Below, one piece after another: positions 26,452 through 35,935 of a DNA stretch of 60,734 bases (position 1 is the stretch's first letter; the number at the start of each line of letters is the position of its first letter). Source of the stretch: Paracoccaceae bacterium (lineage in GTDB: Bacteria; Pseudomonadota; Alphaproteobacteria; Rhodobacterales; Rhodobacteraceae); assembly GCA_029244725.1 (NCBI GenBank), contig JAQWQJ010000079.1:1-60734 (forward strand). Reading direction: 5' to 3'. The notes below the pieces were generated by a model. That model was not told the origin of the DNA. It saw nothing but the letters and a program-made list of their open reading frames with translations, and did no database searches. Position numbers and translations under genes: made by a program.

Positions 26452-28305
26452 ATGAGGCTACCTGCCGCCATTCTCGTTCTGCTAATTATGCTGGCTGGCG
26501 CTGGCCTAAGTTACGTTGGCGCCATCGCTTCGGTTAACATAGTCGAAGACAGCTCTGAGGTCGGCGTACGGACCGCTTTGGATGGCAACGATCTTAGTTG
26601 GGCCGAGGTTCAGGCAAATGGTTTGCAAGTTCTGCTAACCGGCACTGCGCCAAGCGAAGCTTTGCGCTTCAAAGCACTTTCGACTGCTGGTGGTGTGGTT
26701 GATGCCGCGCGCGTGGTGGACGGTCTTGGTGTCGCCAAGGCCGAAGCGTTGAAAGCGCCGAAATTCTCGATCGAAATACTGCGCAACGACAGTGGAATTT
26801 CGTTGATCGGCCTAATACCACGCGCTGTAAACAAAGACGTCCTTGTAGCAGATTTTTCCGATGCGGCTGATGGTGCAAGGGTGACGGATTTATTGGAAAG
26901 CTCAGATTTCCCCGCCCCAGACGGTTGGGATCAGGCGCTTGAATTTGCCATCCTTTCGGCTGGATTGCTTAAACGCTCAAAGATATCTATGTCGGCAGAT
27001 CTAGTCGGCGTCACGGCCGTCGCGGACAGCGCCGAAGAAAAAGCCGGTGCCGAAGCTGAGTTGTTTCAGTTTCTGCCGACGGGCTTGGGCGTGGACCTTC
27101 AAATTTCTGCACCACGCCCCGTTATCACTCCCTTTACGCTTCGCTTCCTTATTGATGAAGATGGTGTGCGATTTGATGCGTGCTCGGCCGATGATTTAGC
27201 CGCTGTTGAGCTGATCACAGAAGCTGCGAAGTCCGCTGGACACGCGGATGAGGTCAACTGCACAATCGGCCTTGGCGTTCCTTCACCAAGTTGGGGTGAA
27301 GCGGCGGCACAAGCGATCTCGGCTTTAGATGAAATCGGAACTGGATTTGTTACATTGTCCGATGTCGACATAGATTTAATCGCGTCAGAGCGCACGTCGC
27401 AGGACGTTTTTGACAAGGTCGTTGGCGAACTGGAAAATGGTCTTCCGGACCTATTTTCGCTGCACGCCAAGTTACTACAGAAAGAAGAAGCGCAGGACTT
27501 GGGTCCGCCAGAATTCATCGCGACGCTAAGCCCTGAGGGGCAAGTGCAGCTGCGCGGTAGATTGCCCGACGAATTGGCACGCAATGCTGTGGCAGGATAC
27601 GCAAAAGCGCATTTTGCGGGCGGGCAGACCTATATGGCGGCGCGTATCGACCCCAATTTACCTTCTGGGTGGCCAATCCGGACGATGATCGCGCTAGAAG
27701 CTTTGGCTATGCTGAACAGTGGCTCGGTTGTCGTAGAGCCTAACGCAATTTCGCTGCGTGGCAGGACTGGTGACAAAGACGCAAAGTTCAATATATCCAA
27801 ACTTCTGTCCGAGCAGTTGGGTCAAGGGCAACGCATCGATTTGGATGTAAGCTATATTGAGACCCTAGATCCAAGTACGTTTATTCCCACACCGGAAGAG
27901 TGTCTTGCAGACATTCGCACTGCTGCTGCAGAAGTTCAGATTAAATTCGAACCTAGCTCGGCGACGATCACACAACAGGCCCAGCCGACTATGGACCGTC
28001 TTGCCGAAATTCTTTTGAAATGCGGCCCTATTCGGCTTGAGGTTCAAGGTCATACAGACAGCCAGGGCCGCGAGTCGATGAACTTGACCTTGTCGCAATC
28101 ACGCGCCGAGGCTGTGATAGAAGAACTTATGAACCGCCGTATTCTTGTGTCGAACGTAATCGCGAATGGCTATGGCGAAGCCAAACCAATTGCAGACAAC
28201 GACACCGAAGAAGGCCGCGAAGCTAACCGTCGGATTGAATTCCATTTGTTCGACCCGTCAGCCATCGTATCAGCAGAAGAACCAGAGGGAGAAAGCAATG
28301 AGTAG
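26452..28305 (+). CDS. OmpA C-terminal-domain protein with repeated N-terminal BON-like units
   Basis: A protein of about 617 residues with an N-terminal membrane anchor or signal (residues 4-25), a long middle of repeated alpha/beta units resembling BON domains (for instance QVLLTGTAPSEALRFKAL and QVQLRGRLPDELARNAV), and a C-terminal peptidoglycan-binding OmpA domain (EVQGHTDSQGRESMN ... LSQSRAEAV ... GYGEAKPIADN ... NRRIEFHLF). It thus probably links the inner membrane to peptidoglycan. Start at 26452 is chosen because the signal begins there; a TTG at 26395 is possible. It overlaps the next gene, a small coiled-coil membrane protein, by 8 bp. Confidence 0.82.
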   Translation: MRLPAAILVLLIMLAGAGLSYVGAIASVNIVEDSSEVGVRTALDGNDLSWAEVQANGLQVLLTGTAPSEALRFKALSTAGGVVDAARVVDGLGVAKAEALKAPKFSIEILRNDSGISLIGLIPRAVNKDVLVADFSDAADGARVTDLLESSDFPAPDGWDQALEFAILSAGLLKRSKISMSADLVGVTAVADSAEEKAGAEAELFQFLPTGLGVDLQISAPRPVITPFTLRFLIDEDGVRFDACSADDLAAVELITEAAKSAGHADEVNCTIGLGVPSPSWGEAAAQAISALDEIGTGFVTLSDVDIDLIASERTSQDVFDKVVGELENGLPDLFSLHAKLLQKEEAQDLGPPEFIATLSPEGQVQLRGRLPDELARNAVAGYAKAHFAGGQTYMAARIDPNLPSGWPIRTMIALEALAMLNSGSVVVEPNAISLRGRTGDKDAKFNISKLLSEQLGQGQRIDLDVSYIETLDPSTFIPTPEECLADIRTAAAEVQIKFEPSSATITQQAQPTMDRLAEILLKCGPIRLEVQGHTDSQGRESMNLTLSQSRAEAVIEELMNRRILVSNVIANGYGEAKPIADNDTEEGREANRRIEFHLFDPSAIVSAEEPEGESNE

Positions 28306-28627
28306 ATCGGAATTTATCATTGCCACCGCCATCGTCCTATTCGCGGCATTTCTTGTCGGTTGGTTCGCGCATTGGCTGGTGCATCGATTCACGCGTGTGA
28401 ACCAAGGCGACTTTGGCGAGTTGGACAAAATGGCCAAAGAGCTTCACGAGGCCGAGGAAGAGCGCGACCAAACGGTTGCTGCCTACGGCGAAAAAGAGTC
28501 AGAGTTAATAACCCAGCTCAATCAGTCTCAGGCTGAATTGGGGGCTGCGATGGAAGGTTTGCGCGCGGCGCGCGGCGAGGCTGAGGAGCTTCGCGAGTAT
28601 ATCGAACGCATGAACGCAGTCGACTAA
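28298..28627 (+). CDS. Small membrane-anchored coiled-coil protein
   Basis: A 109-residue protein: one N-terminal membrane segment (IIATAIVLFAAFLVGWFAHW) followed by an acidic coiled coil of about 75 residues. It starts in the last codons of the OmpA-domain gene (ATG within AATGAGTAG) after AGGGAGAAAG, so it is translated together with it. A partnership of the two at the cell envelope is inferred from this coupling. I do not recognise the family. Confidence 0.72.
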   Translation: MSRSEFIIATAIVLFAAFLVGWFAHWLVHRFTRVNQGDFGELDKMAKELHEAEEERDQTVAAYGEKESELITQLNQSQAELGAAMEGLRAARGEAEELREYIERMNAVD

Positions 28628-28632
28628 ACGGA

Positions 28633-29079
28633 TTACTCCCAGCGCGTTAAACTGTCTTCATCTTCTTGTTTCGCATCCACCCACTCAGCGCCATCTTTTA
28701 GGAATTCTTTTTTCCAGAACGGCGCACGGGATTTCAGGTAATCCATCAAATACTCAGCCGCTTCAAAAGCGTTTTTGCGATGGCGCGATGCGGTGGCGAC
28801 CATCATGATCATTTCACCCGGCGCAAGATCGCCGTAACGATGGATCACCAATGCATCGCCAAGCGACCAACGTTCAACCGCCTGAGCTGCAATTTCGGAT
28901 AGTGCCTTTTCAGTCATGCCTGGATAATGCTCAATCGTCATCTTTTGAAGCGTACCTTCGGGATTGTCCCGAACGATGCCAGTAAACGTAACGATTGCGC
29001 CTTGGTCTTGATGTCCTTGCGCGAAGGCAGTGGATTCTGCGCCCAGATCAAACGCCTCTGATTGAACGGAAATCTTCAT
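28633..29079 (-). CDS. moaE: Molybdopterin synthase catalytic subunit
   Basis: Adds dithiolene sulfur to precursor Z together with MoaD. The 148-residue protein contains GAIVTFTGIVRDNP, LVIHRYGDLAPGEMIMMVAT, and ASRHRKNAFEAAEYLMDYLK, with the conserved Lys/Arg of the active site in the last motif. It starts 2 bp after moaD, forming an operon pgsA-moaD-moaE. The C-terminus is convergent with the coiled-coil protein gene. Confidence 0.95.
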   Translation of the reverse strand: MKISVQSEAFDLGAESTAFAQGHQDQGAIVTFTGIVRDNPEGTLQKMTIEHYPGMTEKALSEIAAQAVERWSLGDALVIHRYGDLAPGEMIMMVATASRHRKNAFEAAEYLMDYLKSRAPFWKKEFLKDGAEWVDAKQEDEDSLTRWE

Positions 29080-29081
29080 GG

Positions 29082-29330
29082 TCAGCCACCTGTCATCGGT
29101 GGAAAGAACGCCACTTCGCGCGCGCCTTTGATGCTGGCGTCAAACTCCGTTAGTTCTTGGTCGACAGCCACTCGGAGCGCCGAAATATCCGCAAAAGCAG
29201 CCGCGTACCGTTCTTCTCGGGCGCTTAGTTCAGTGACCAAATCAGCTACAGTCGAGGCTGATGTTTCAACAGATTCTTTCGGAACACCAATACGCTCACG
29301 AACCCATGCGAAGTACAGAACATCTACCAT
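29082..29330 (-). CDS. moaD: Molybdopterin synthase small (sulfur-carrier) subunit
   Basis: Ubiquitin-like sulfur carrier of 82 residues ending in the required GlyGly (FFPPMTGG), whose terminal thiocarboxylate donates sulfur in MoaE. Starts one base after the pgsA stop. Typical length and fold pattern (VLYFAWVRERIG at the start). Confidence 0.94.
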   Translation of the reverse strand: MVDVLYFAWVRERIGVPKESVETSASTVADLVTELSAREERYAAAFADISALRVAVDQELTEFDASIKGAREVAFFPPMTGG

Positions 29331-29331
29331 T

Positions 29332-29991
29332 TTATTCTTTCAAATGCGGGCGCGCTTTTCGGAAGTAGTCCCAACCTGTGATGGCTGTCAGGATCATTGC
29401 CAACCACAACAGAATAAGCCCGATATTCGCGTTCAACTTGAACGCGGTAAACTTCCATTGAAGACCAAGTACATCTTCGATTTCGCCAGCAATTATCGCA
29501 TCAAAGGTTTTGCCATCCATACCAAAGGACGACATGCCAACCATATGCTCAAAAATGCCATGTGCGAATAAAACCGAAATCGCAACCATTTGAACCGTGG
29601 TCTTCCACTTTGCCAATTTAGTGACTTTTAGGGTGCCTGCCGTATCGCCAAGATACTCACGTAGTCCGGAAACGAATGTCTCACGGAACAGAATCACTAC
29701 GGTTGGGACCAATATCCAGAACGACAAACCTGTTAGGGCAACCAAAGCCAATAACGCTGTAACAACCATCGCCTTGTCAGCGATCGGATCCAGCATCGTG
29801 CCCAATTTTGTCGTCTGTTTCCAAGTGCGTGCTAGATACCCGTCAAACCAGTCTGTGATCGAAGCGCTGGCGAATAAGATCAAGGCGATCCAATCGGCAT
29901 AGGGCCGGATGACAAACAAAAATACCAGCCCGACCACCGGGGCTGCTAGCAGGCGAAAAATAGTAAGGATATTTGGCAAATTCAGCGTCAT
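29332..29991 (-). CDS. pgsA: CDP-diacylglycerol-glycerol-3-phosphate 3-phosphatidyltransferase
   Basis: Membrane enzyme making phosphatidylglycerol-phosphate. The 219-residue protein has the CDP-alcohol phosphatase motif DGYLARTWKQ followed by GTMLDPIADK, and about four to five membrane segments. It heads the operon with moaD and moaE. In relatives uvrC usually lies directly upstream on the same strand; here uvrC is 8 kb away, behind a peptide-transport cassette. Confidence 0.95.
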   Translation of the reverse strand: MTLNLPNILTIFRLLAAPVVGLVFLFVIRPYADWIALILFASASITDWFDGYLARTWKQTTKLGTMLDPIADKAMVVTALLALVALTGLSFWILVPTVVILFRETFVSGLREYLGDTAGTLKVTKLAKWKTTVQMVAISVLFAHGIFEHMVGMSSFGMDGKTFDAIIAGEIEDVLGLQWKFTAFKLNANIGLILLWLAMILTAITGWDYFRKARPHLKE

Positions 29992-30103
29992 ACTGTTTTC
30001 CTATCTATTGCCACGTCTTCATGGAAGACCAGAAAAGACCGCGACACTGTAAATGTCGCAAAATTACTAGGCTCAAATACGCGTTGATGTCTAAGCTAAC
30101 GTT

Positions 30104-32104
30104 ATGCGCATTAAAACCGAGTTACCCCGCCCGATAAACGTGATCGAAGATCAGCGTATCCTCATGCCAGACGGATGTGAACTATCCGCACGAATATGGC
30201 TTCCTAAGGATGCGGATAGCAATCCTGTTCCGATGATTTTGGAACACTTACCCTATCGAAAACGTGATGGCACCATCGCGCGTGATGAGGTTTCGCATCC
30301 TTGGATGGCGGGCCATGGATATGCCTGTGTGCGCGTCGACATGCGCGGGAATGGCGATAGCCACGGACTACACGAAGACGAATACACGCAACAGGAATGG
30401 GAGGACGCTATCAGTGTCATGGACTGGGCGCGTGAACAGCCTTGGTGCGACGGTAATTTCGGCATGCAGGGAATTAGCTGGGGAGGCTTCAATTGCCTGC
30501 AAGTTGCCGCGCTGAAACCTAAGGGGCTAAAGGCGATCATATCCATATGCTCGACCGTTGATCGATACAACGACGACATCCACTATAAGGGTGGCTCGTT
30601 GCTTAATGAAAACCTCGGGTGGTCTGCACAAATGCTGGCTTATTCGTCGCGATCGCCCGACCCAGCGCTTGCCCCAAATTCTTGGCGGGAAATGTGGTTG
30701 GAGCGGCTTGATGCACAACCGTTCATCCTTGAGACTTGGCTGGACCACCAAACACGCGATGACTTTTGGAAACACGGATCAATCTGCGAGGATTATTCAG
30801 CTATCGATGCCGCTGTCCTGTCCATCGGCGGCTGGCATGACGGATATCGCAACACCATCAATCATCTCGTCAGCAATATCTCAGCACCTGTAAAAGGAAT
30901 TATCGGACCGTGGATACACAAATATCCACATATCGCCGGCCCAAAGCCTGCCATAGGGTTTTTGCAGGAAGCAAAACGATGGTGGGATCATTGGCTAAAG
31001 GATGAGGATACCGGCGTTCAAGATGATCCCGATATGCGGATTTACGTCATGGATTCCGTAAAGCCCAAAGCTTGGCTGCCCGAACGCCCAGGGCGCTGGA
31101 TTGCTGAGACCCAGTGGCCTTCGGACAATATCGCGCATGAAACGATGCATTTAACCAACGGGGGCCTTTCAGGTCTGTCCGGGGATTGTGGCGTATCTGT
31201 ATGCTCGCCATCGGACTGCGGTGCAACTGGCGGTGAGTATTTCCCATTTGCTTATGGTCCCGAATTCCCAATCGACCAACGGGCTGATGATGCGGTATCT
31301 GCTTGCTTTGACGGGCCTGTTCTTGAAACATCTATCGACCTCCTGGGGGCTGCCTCGGTATCCTTGAAGCTCAGTGTTGATAAACCTGCAGCCCAAATCG
31401 CCGTGCGTCTTTGTGATGTCTTTCCAGACGGTACCTCTGCGATGATCGCGCACGGTATGCTGAACCTTCAGCACAGAAACTCGCATGAGTTCCCTGAACC
31501 GATTGAACCTGACGAGCAATTTGAAGTGCAATTTGCCCTTGATGACTGCGGCTATCGTGTTCCCGAGGGCCACAAACTTAGGGTCTCAGTTCAAACAAAC
31601 TATTGGCCGTTTCTTTGGCCTGCGCCCGAATTGGCAACGGTGACCATACACAGTGGATCAATCGAACTTCCTAAACGACCACTTGCCCATGGCGCTGAGT
31701 GGGAGTTCGAGCCAGCCGAGGGCAGTCTGCCTTGGGAAATTGAGACCCACCGCGCAAGTCGCTGCACCCGCACGAAGGAGTGTGATCTCGAAACGGGTGA
31801 CACTGTGATGCGAATTTCCAATGGCGATGGTCATGTAACTGATCTGAAGCATGGATTGTCGACATCTTCCGTCACACATGAAGAGTGGCGAATCAATGGG
31901 GACAATCCCCTTAGTGCCAAGGCCGATATTCACTGGTTCACCACTATGGGTCGCGATGATTGGCAGACAAGCACAGAAGCCAAGGCGTCAATGACAGCCG
32001 ATGCCAGCACCTTTCATATCAAAGCGGAATTGCGCGCGTGGGAAGGTGATGAGCTGCTGTTCGAACGATCTTACCAGCGAAGTATCCCGCGCAACGGAAT
32101 GTAA
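30104..32104 (+). CDS. CocE/NonD (S15-type) alpha/beta hydrolase, probable X-Pro or amide hydrolase
   Basis: A 666-residue serine hydrolase. The alpha/beta hydrolase half has the nucleophile elbow GISWGG with Ser125, the acid in GGWHDGYRN (Asp246) and a histidine in GPWIHKYPH (272 or 276). The C-terminal half is the jelly-roll domain seen in X-Pro dipeptidyl-peptidases and cocaine esterases (residues about 400-560), then a further extension. No signal peptide, so it acts in the cytoplasm. It is convergent with the ABC substrate-binding gene and part of a cassette with the dipeptide importer, so cleavage of imported peptides or esters is a fair guess. Substrate unknown. Confidence 0.88.
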   Translation: MRIKTELPRPINVIEDQRILMPDGCELSARIWLPKDADSNPVPMILEHLPYRKRDGTIARDEVSHPWMAGHGYACVRVDMRGNGDSHGLHEDEYTQQEWEDAISVMDWAREQPWCDGNFGMQGISWGGFNCLQVAALKPKGLKAIISICSTVDRYNDDIHYKGGSLLNENLGWSAQMLAYSSRSPDPALAPNSWREMWLERLDAQPFILETWLDHQTRDDFWKHGSICEDYSAIDAAVLSIGGWHDGYRNTINHLVSNISAPVKGIIGPWIHKYPHIAGPKPAIGFLQEAKRWWDHWLKDEDTGVQDDPDMRIYVMDSVKPKAWLPERPGRWIAETQWPSDNIAHETMHLTNGGLSGLSGDCGVSVCSPSDCGATGGEYFPFAYGPEFPIDQRADDAVSACFDGPVLETSIDLLGAASVSLKLSVDKPAAQIAVRLCDVFPDGTSAMIAHGMLNLQHRNSHEFPEPIEPDEQFEVQFALDDCGYRVPEGHKLRVSVQTNYWPFLWPAPELATVTIHSGSIELPKRPLAHGAEWEFEPAEGSLPWEIETHRASRCTRTKECDLETGDTVMRISNGDGHVTDLKHGLSTSSVTHEEWRINGDNPLSAKADIHWFTTMGRDDWQTSTEAKASMTADASTFHIKAELRAWEGDELLFERSYQRSIPRNGM

Positions 32105-32113
32105 CCCAAATAA

Positions 32114-32137
32114 AAACGGCGCCCTGAGGCGCCGTTT
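32114..32137. terminator. Bidirectional terminator between hydrolase and dipeptide-binding protein genes
   Basis: A 10-bp perfect stem, AAACGGCGCC at 32114-32123 with GGCGCCGTTT at 32128-32137, a 4-base loop, flanked by A-rich and T-rich tracts, lying between two converging stops. Confidence 0.85.
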
Positions 32138-32159
32138 CTTTATGCTTTGGTCTCGTAAT

Positions 32160-33770
32160 TTACGAGTTGAACCACCAGCGCTCAGCTGAGTGAGAACCGT
32201 CAAGCTCCCAGTTAGACGCAACATCATCCGCATGGCCGATATTGTTCGACAGACCCATGATGTAGTTGGCGAACATTGGAACAATCGCTCCGCCGTCATC
32301 ACTGATAAGTGCCTGACACTCTGCATACATTGCTGTACGCTTCGTGTTGTCCAGCTCAGAGCGGGCCGCAACGACGATGTCGTTGAACTTGGCTGAGGCG
32401 TCTGTGCCTTTCCAAGCTGTATCGTTCCACTCAGTGTCGTTGGTGTAAGCAGCCGAGTACATCCAGTCTTGGGTTGGACGACCACCCCAATAACAAGCTG
32501 ACCAGCCTTTTTTGTTCCAAACGTTTGACCAGTAGCCATCCGAAGGTTCACGCACAACTTCGATTTCAATGCCTGCTGCACCGGCCGAAGCCTGGATAAG
32601 CTGAGCCGCATCAACCGCACCAGCAAACGCTGCATCAGATGCAGACAACTGGATCGCGCCGCTGTGGCCCGACTTTTTGTAGTGGTGTGCCGCTTTGTCA
32701 GCATCATACTCACGCTGAGGCATGTCGCCGGCGTGGAATGGAACCGCTGGTGAAATTGGGTGGTCATTACCCAAAGCACCGTGGCCGAGAAGGATTTTGT
32801 CAACCATTTCTTGACGGTTGATCGAATACTTCAGCGCCATGCGCAGATCGTAGTTGTCAAACGGTGCTACATCCAAACGCATTGGGAATGTGTAGTGAAG
32901 GTAACCCGTCGTTTCGAGGATATTGACCGCTGGCGAACGCGCCAACAGACCAACAGTCTTTGGATCGAGGCGGTCGATTACGTCAACTTGACCTGACAGC
33001 AATGCGTTTTGACGCGCCGTGATGTCGATGATCGACAGTAGTGTGAACTCATCAAAGTATGTCTCTTTGAAGTAGTTTGCGTTGCGTGTCATCTCGGCAC
33101 GAACACCTGGCTCATAGTTCTGCAAGGAATAGCCACCGGTACCGATACCAGCAACTGGGTCAACCATGCCATCTGTCGAAGGCATAATTGCCAAGTGATA
33201 GTCGCCAATCACGAATGGGAAGTCGGCGTTTGGAGCGTCGAGATCAATAACAACGCGGTTTGCGCCGTCAGTGCGAATGTCTGTGACCGAAGTCAAAAGA
33301 CCCTTCGCAGCTGATTTTGAGTCGTCGCCACGGTGGTAGTTAATCGAAGCAACTACGTCGTCTGCGTGCAGCGATTTACCGTTGTGGAATTCAACACCAG
33401 TACGAAGGTTGAAAATCCAGCTTGCACCGCCATTTGCAGCGTCCCAGCTTTCTGCCAGATCACCGCGAAGCGATCCATCAGGTGCGATTTCAGTCAGATG
33501 GTTGAAGACAGTGTTAACAAGGTTGCTTGAGAACCCGTTTTCGTATGTCGCCGGATCGAGGCTATCAGTCGTCGAACCGTGTCCAACACCAAGACGGTAG
33601 TGGCCACCTTTACTAGGGGTTGCTGCCATAACCTGAGTGGCCATACCGAGAGCAGATGGTACAGCAACACCAGCGGCAACCATCGAACGCACGAATGTAC
33701 GGCGATTGATATGTCCGGCAGCGAATTTGGTTTTTTGCTCTGTCATAAACAGAGATTTACGATCTTTCAT
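32160..33770 (-). CDS. Dipeptide/oligopeptide ABC transporter substrate-binding protein, Tat-exported
   Basis: Periplasmic peptide-binding protein (SBP_bac_5 type) of 536 residues. The N-terminus has a twin-arginine signal (NRRTFVRSMVAAGVAVPSAL ... AAT cleavage), so it is probably exported by Tat. Family patterns: SLDPATYENGFSSN, FHNGKSLHADDV and WGGRPTQDWMYSAAYTN near the end. I chose the ATG at 33770 after AGGAAGG; the frame from 33836 adds 22 basic residues. It is transcribed divergently from its two permeases and ATPase across about 270 bp, an unusual layout for these systems. Substrate class from family only. Confidence 0.9.
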   Translation of the reverse strand: MKDRKSLFMTEQKTKFAAGHINRRTFVRSMVAAGVAVPSALGMATQVMAATPSKGGHYRLGVGHGSTTDSLDPATYENGFSSNLVNTVFNHLTEIAPDGSLRGDLAESWDAANGGASWIFNLRTGVEFHNGKSLHADDVVASINYHRGDDSKSAAKGLLTSVTDIRTDGANRVVIDLDAPNADFPFVIGDYHLAIMPSTDGMVDPVAGIGTGGYSLQNYEPGVRAEMTRNANYFKETYFDEFTLLSIIDITARQNALLSGQVDVIDRLDPKTVGLLARSPAVNILETTGYLHYTFPMRLDVAPFDNYDLRMALKYSINRQEMVDKILLGHGALGNDHPISPAVPFHAGDMPQREYDADKAAHHYKKSGHSGAIQLSASDAAFAGAVDAAQLIQASAGAAGIEIEVVREPSDGYWSNVWNKKGWSACYWGGRPTQDWMYSAAYTNDTEWNDTAWKGTDASAKFNDIVVAARSELDNTKRTAMYAECQALISDDGGAIVPMFANYIMGLSNNIGHADDVASNWELDGSHSAERWWFNS

Positions 33771-34040
33771 TTGGCTTATGCCTTCCTGTTGTGAACGTCG
33801 TTTTTTAGCCTTTTTGATACTTCTCTCCCGATCCACTCAAAAAGACATACCCATGTTGGTACAGACGGATCGTAACAACAGTTTGGGCCATAAAGCAAAT
33901 TTCTTTAACAAAGCCAGTTTACTTTTTTACAAGGTTCCGCCTACCCTTGTCGCTCAGGGAGTATCGCAAGGTCAAAAAACGACACGCACTACAAATAGGT
34001 GCAACTTTGCTTTACCAAAATCAAAAGGGGGACGGTGACC

Positions 34041-35021
34041 GTGCATCCGGTTATCAGGACGGTTCTACAACGCCTAGCATTGGGCTTAATGACCCTGTTC
34101 TTCGTTTCAATCGTTATCTTTAGTGGCGTCGAGATGCTGCCAGGTGACTTCACTCAGGCAGTCCTTGGACAAGCAGCAACAGAAGAAACCGTTGCAGCGT
34201 TTAGACGCGAGCTTGGCCTCGATCAGCCTTCATACGTTCGGTATATCGACTGGATAGGCGGCGTTTTGCGCGGCGACTTCGGTACTTCGTTCTCAGGACG
34301 CGCCGCATCTGGTATCGACAGATCCCGCGATGTGGTCGATCTTATCGGCCCACGTCTGTGGAACACGATGTTCCTAGCGTCGATGACGGCAATTGTCGCT
34401 GTACCGCTGGCCCTGTTCTTGGGAATCACCGCTGCACTTTATCGCAACTCGATATACGACCGCGTGGTCAACGCAACGACACTGGCAACGATCTCCACTC
34501 CGGAATTCTTCGTAGCTTACATCCTGATTCTATTCCTCGCAGCGCTGAACCCAGTGTTCCCATCCTTGGCAAACGTGTCCCCAGACACCGTATTGAGCGA
34601 GCGAATCTATAGAAGCGCCCTACCTTCAATGACGCTCGCGCTTGTTATTATCGCCCACATGATGCGCATGACTCGCGCCGCGATTATTAACCTGCTTGCC
34701 AGCCCCTACATCGAAATGGCGCGCCTAAAGGGATTGTCGTCTTCGCGCGTTATTCTTTTTCACGCATTGCCAAACGCATGGGCCCCAATCGTCAACGTTA
34801 TCGCATTCAACCTAGCCTATCTGGTTGTGGGCGTGGTCGTTGTTGAAGTGGTCTTTGTTTATCCTGGTGTCGGCCAACTGATGGTTGATGCTGTGACAAC
34901 CCGTGACATTCCGGTGGTTCAGGCCTGTGCCTTGATCTTCGCCGCGACATATATCGTGCTGAACCTTTCAGCCGACATTATTTCGATTGTCACCAACCCG
35001 AGGCTTCTGCACCCAAGATGA
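34041..35021 (+). CDS. Dipeptide ABC transporter permease, DppB type
   Basis: Inner-membrane permease of 326 residues with six membrane segments and the BPD_transp_1 coupling motif (EMARLKGLSSSRVILFHALPN). N-terminus VHPVIRTVLQRLALG fits the family. Start GTG at 34041 is chosen because GGGGGA lies eight bases before; GTG at 34035 or the ATG at 33999 are alternatives. Its TGA overlaps the start of the second permease (ATGA). Confidence 0.92.
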   Translation: MHPVIRTVLQRLALGLMTLFFVSIVIFSGVEMLPGDFTQAVLGQAATEETVAAFRRELGLDQPSYVRYIDWIGGVLRGDFGTSFSGRAASGIDRSRDVVDLIGPRLWNTMFLASMTAIVAVPLALFLGITAALYRNSIYDRVVNATTLATISTPEFFVAYILILFLAALNPVFPSLANVSPDTVLSERIYRSALPSMTLALVIIAHMMRMTRAAIINLLASPYIEMARLKGLSSSRVILFHALPNAWAPIVNVIAFNLAYLVVGVVVVEVVFVYPGVGQLMVDAVTTRDIPVVQACALIFAATYIVLNLSADIISIVTNPRLLHPR

Positions 35022-35935
35022 GTACATCCGAAGGTTATTCCGCAAAGGACGAAGTTGGACAGGTCCGCACACGCCGTACATGGCTGCAGCGCACTTGGAT
35101 TGAGCTGAAAAAGGCCCCGCCTACAGCTTGGATGGGCATGATTGTAATCTCAGTCTATCTTCTCGTCGCTTTATTCGCCCCCATCATCGCCCCGTATGGA
35201 GAAGCTGAAATCACGCCGATTCCATACGCGCCGTGGGGCGGGGATCATTTCTTTGGCACCGACCAAATTGGACGAGACATCCTTTCCCGTCTTATATTCG
35301 GTGCCCGAAACACAATTGGCATCGCGCTTGCGACGACATTCCTCGCCTTTCTAATTGGCGGTGGCTTTGCACTCATGGCGGCAATCAGCCGTGGATGGGT
35401 CGACCAAGTTCTGTCTCGCTTTGTTGATATCTTGATGGCAATTCCGAGCCTGATTTTTGCTCTGATGCTTCTTTCAATCTTTGGGTCAAACGTCATCTCG
35501 CTGATCTGCATCATCGCAGTCCTAGATTCGACGCGTGTCTTCCGACTAACCCGCGCGGTCGCAATGAACGTCGTGGTCATGGAATACGTTGAAGCAGCAA
35601 AACTTCGCGGCGAGGGCCTTGGATGGATCATGCGACGTGAAATTCTACCAAATATTATGCCGCCATTGGTTGCCGAGTTTGGCCTGCGTTTCTGTTTCGT
35701 CTTCCTGACGATTGCGGCGTTGTCGTTCCTAGGTGTCGGCATCCAACCACCGACCGCTGACTGGGGCTCAATGGTTCGTGAAAACGCGTCACTGATCCAG
35801 TTCGCACAGTTCGACCTGAAAGCCGGTATCACACCTCTGCTACCTGCTGCGGCGATTGCAATCCTTACGATCGCGGTCAACTTCGTGGTGGATTGGTTCC
35901 TTATGAAAACGAGCGGTCTTCGCGATGAGCACTGA
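35018..35935 (+). CDS. Dipeptide ABC transporter permease, DppC type
   Basis: Second permease, 305 residues, with a soluble N-terminal stretch and six membrane segments. It shows the DppC motifs HFFGTDQIGRDILSRLIFG and EAAKLRGEGLGWIMRREILP (coupling helix). It overlaps the permease upstream by 4 bp and the ATPase downstream by 11 bp, so the three are one translationally coupled unit. Confidence 0.92.
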   Translation: MSTSEGYSAKDEVGQVRTRRTWLQRTWIELKKAPPTAWMGMIVISVYLLVALFAPIIAPYGEAEITPIPYAPWGGDHFFGTDQIGRDILSRLIFGARNTIGIALATTFLAFLIGGGFALMAAISRGWVDQVLSRFVDILMAIPSLIFALMLLSIFGSNVISLICIIAVLDSTRVFRLTRAVAMNVVVMEYVEAAKLRGEGLGWIMRREILPNIMPPLVAEFGLRFCFVFLTIAALSFLGVGIQPPTADWGSMVRENASLIQFAQFDLKAGITPLLPAAAIAILTIAVNFVVDWFLMKTSGLRDEH

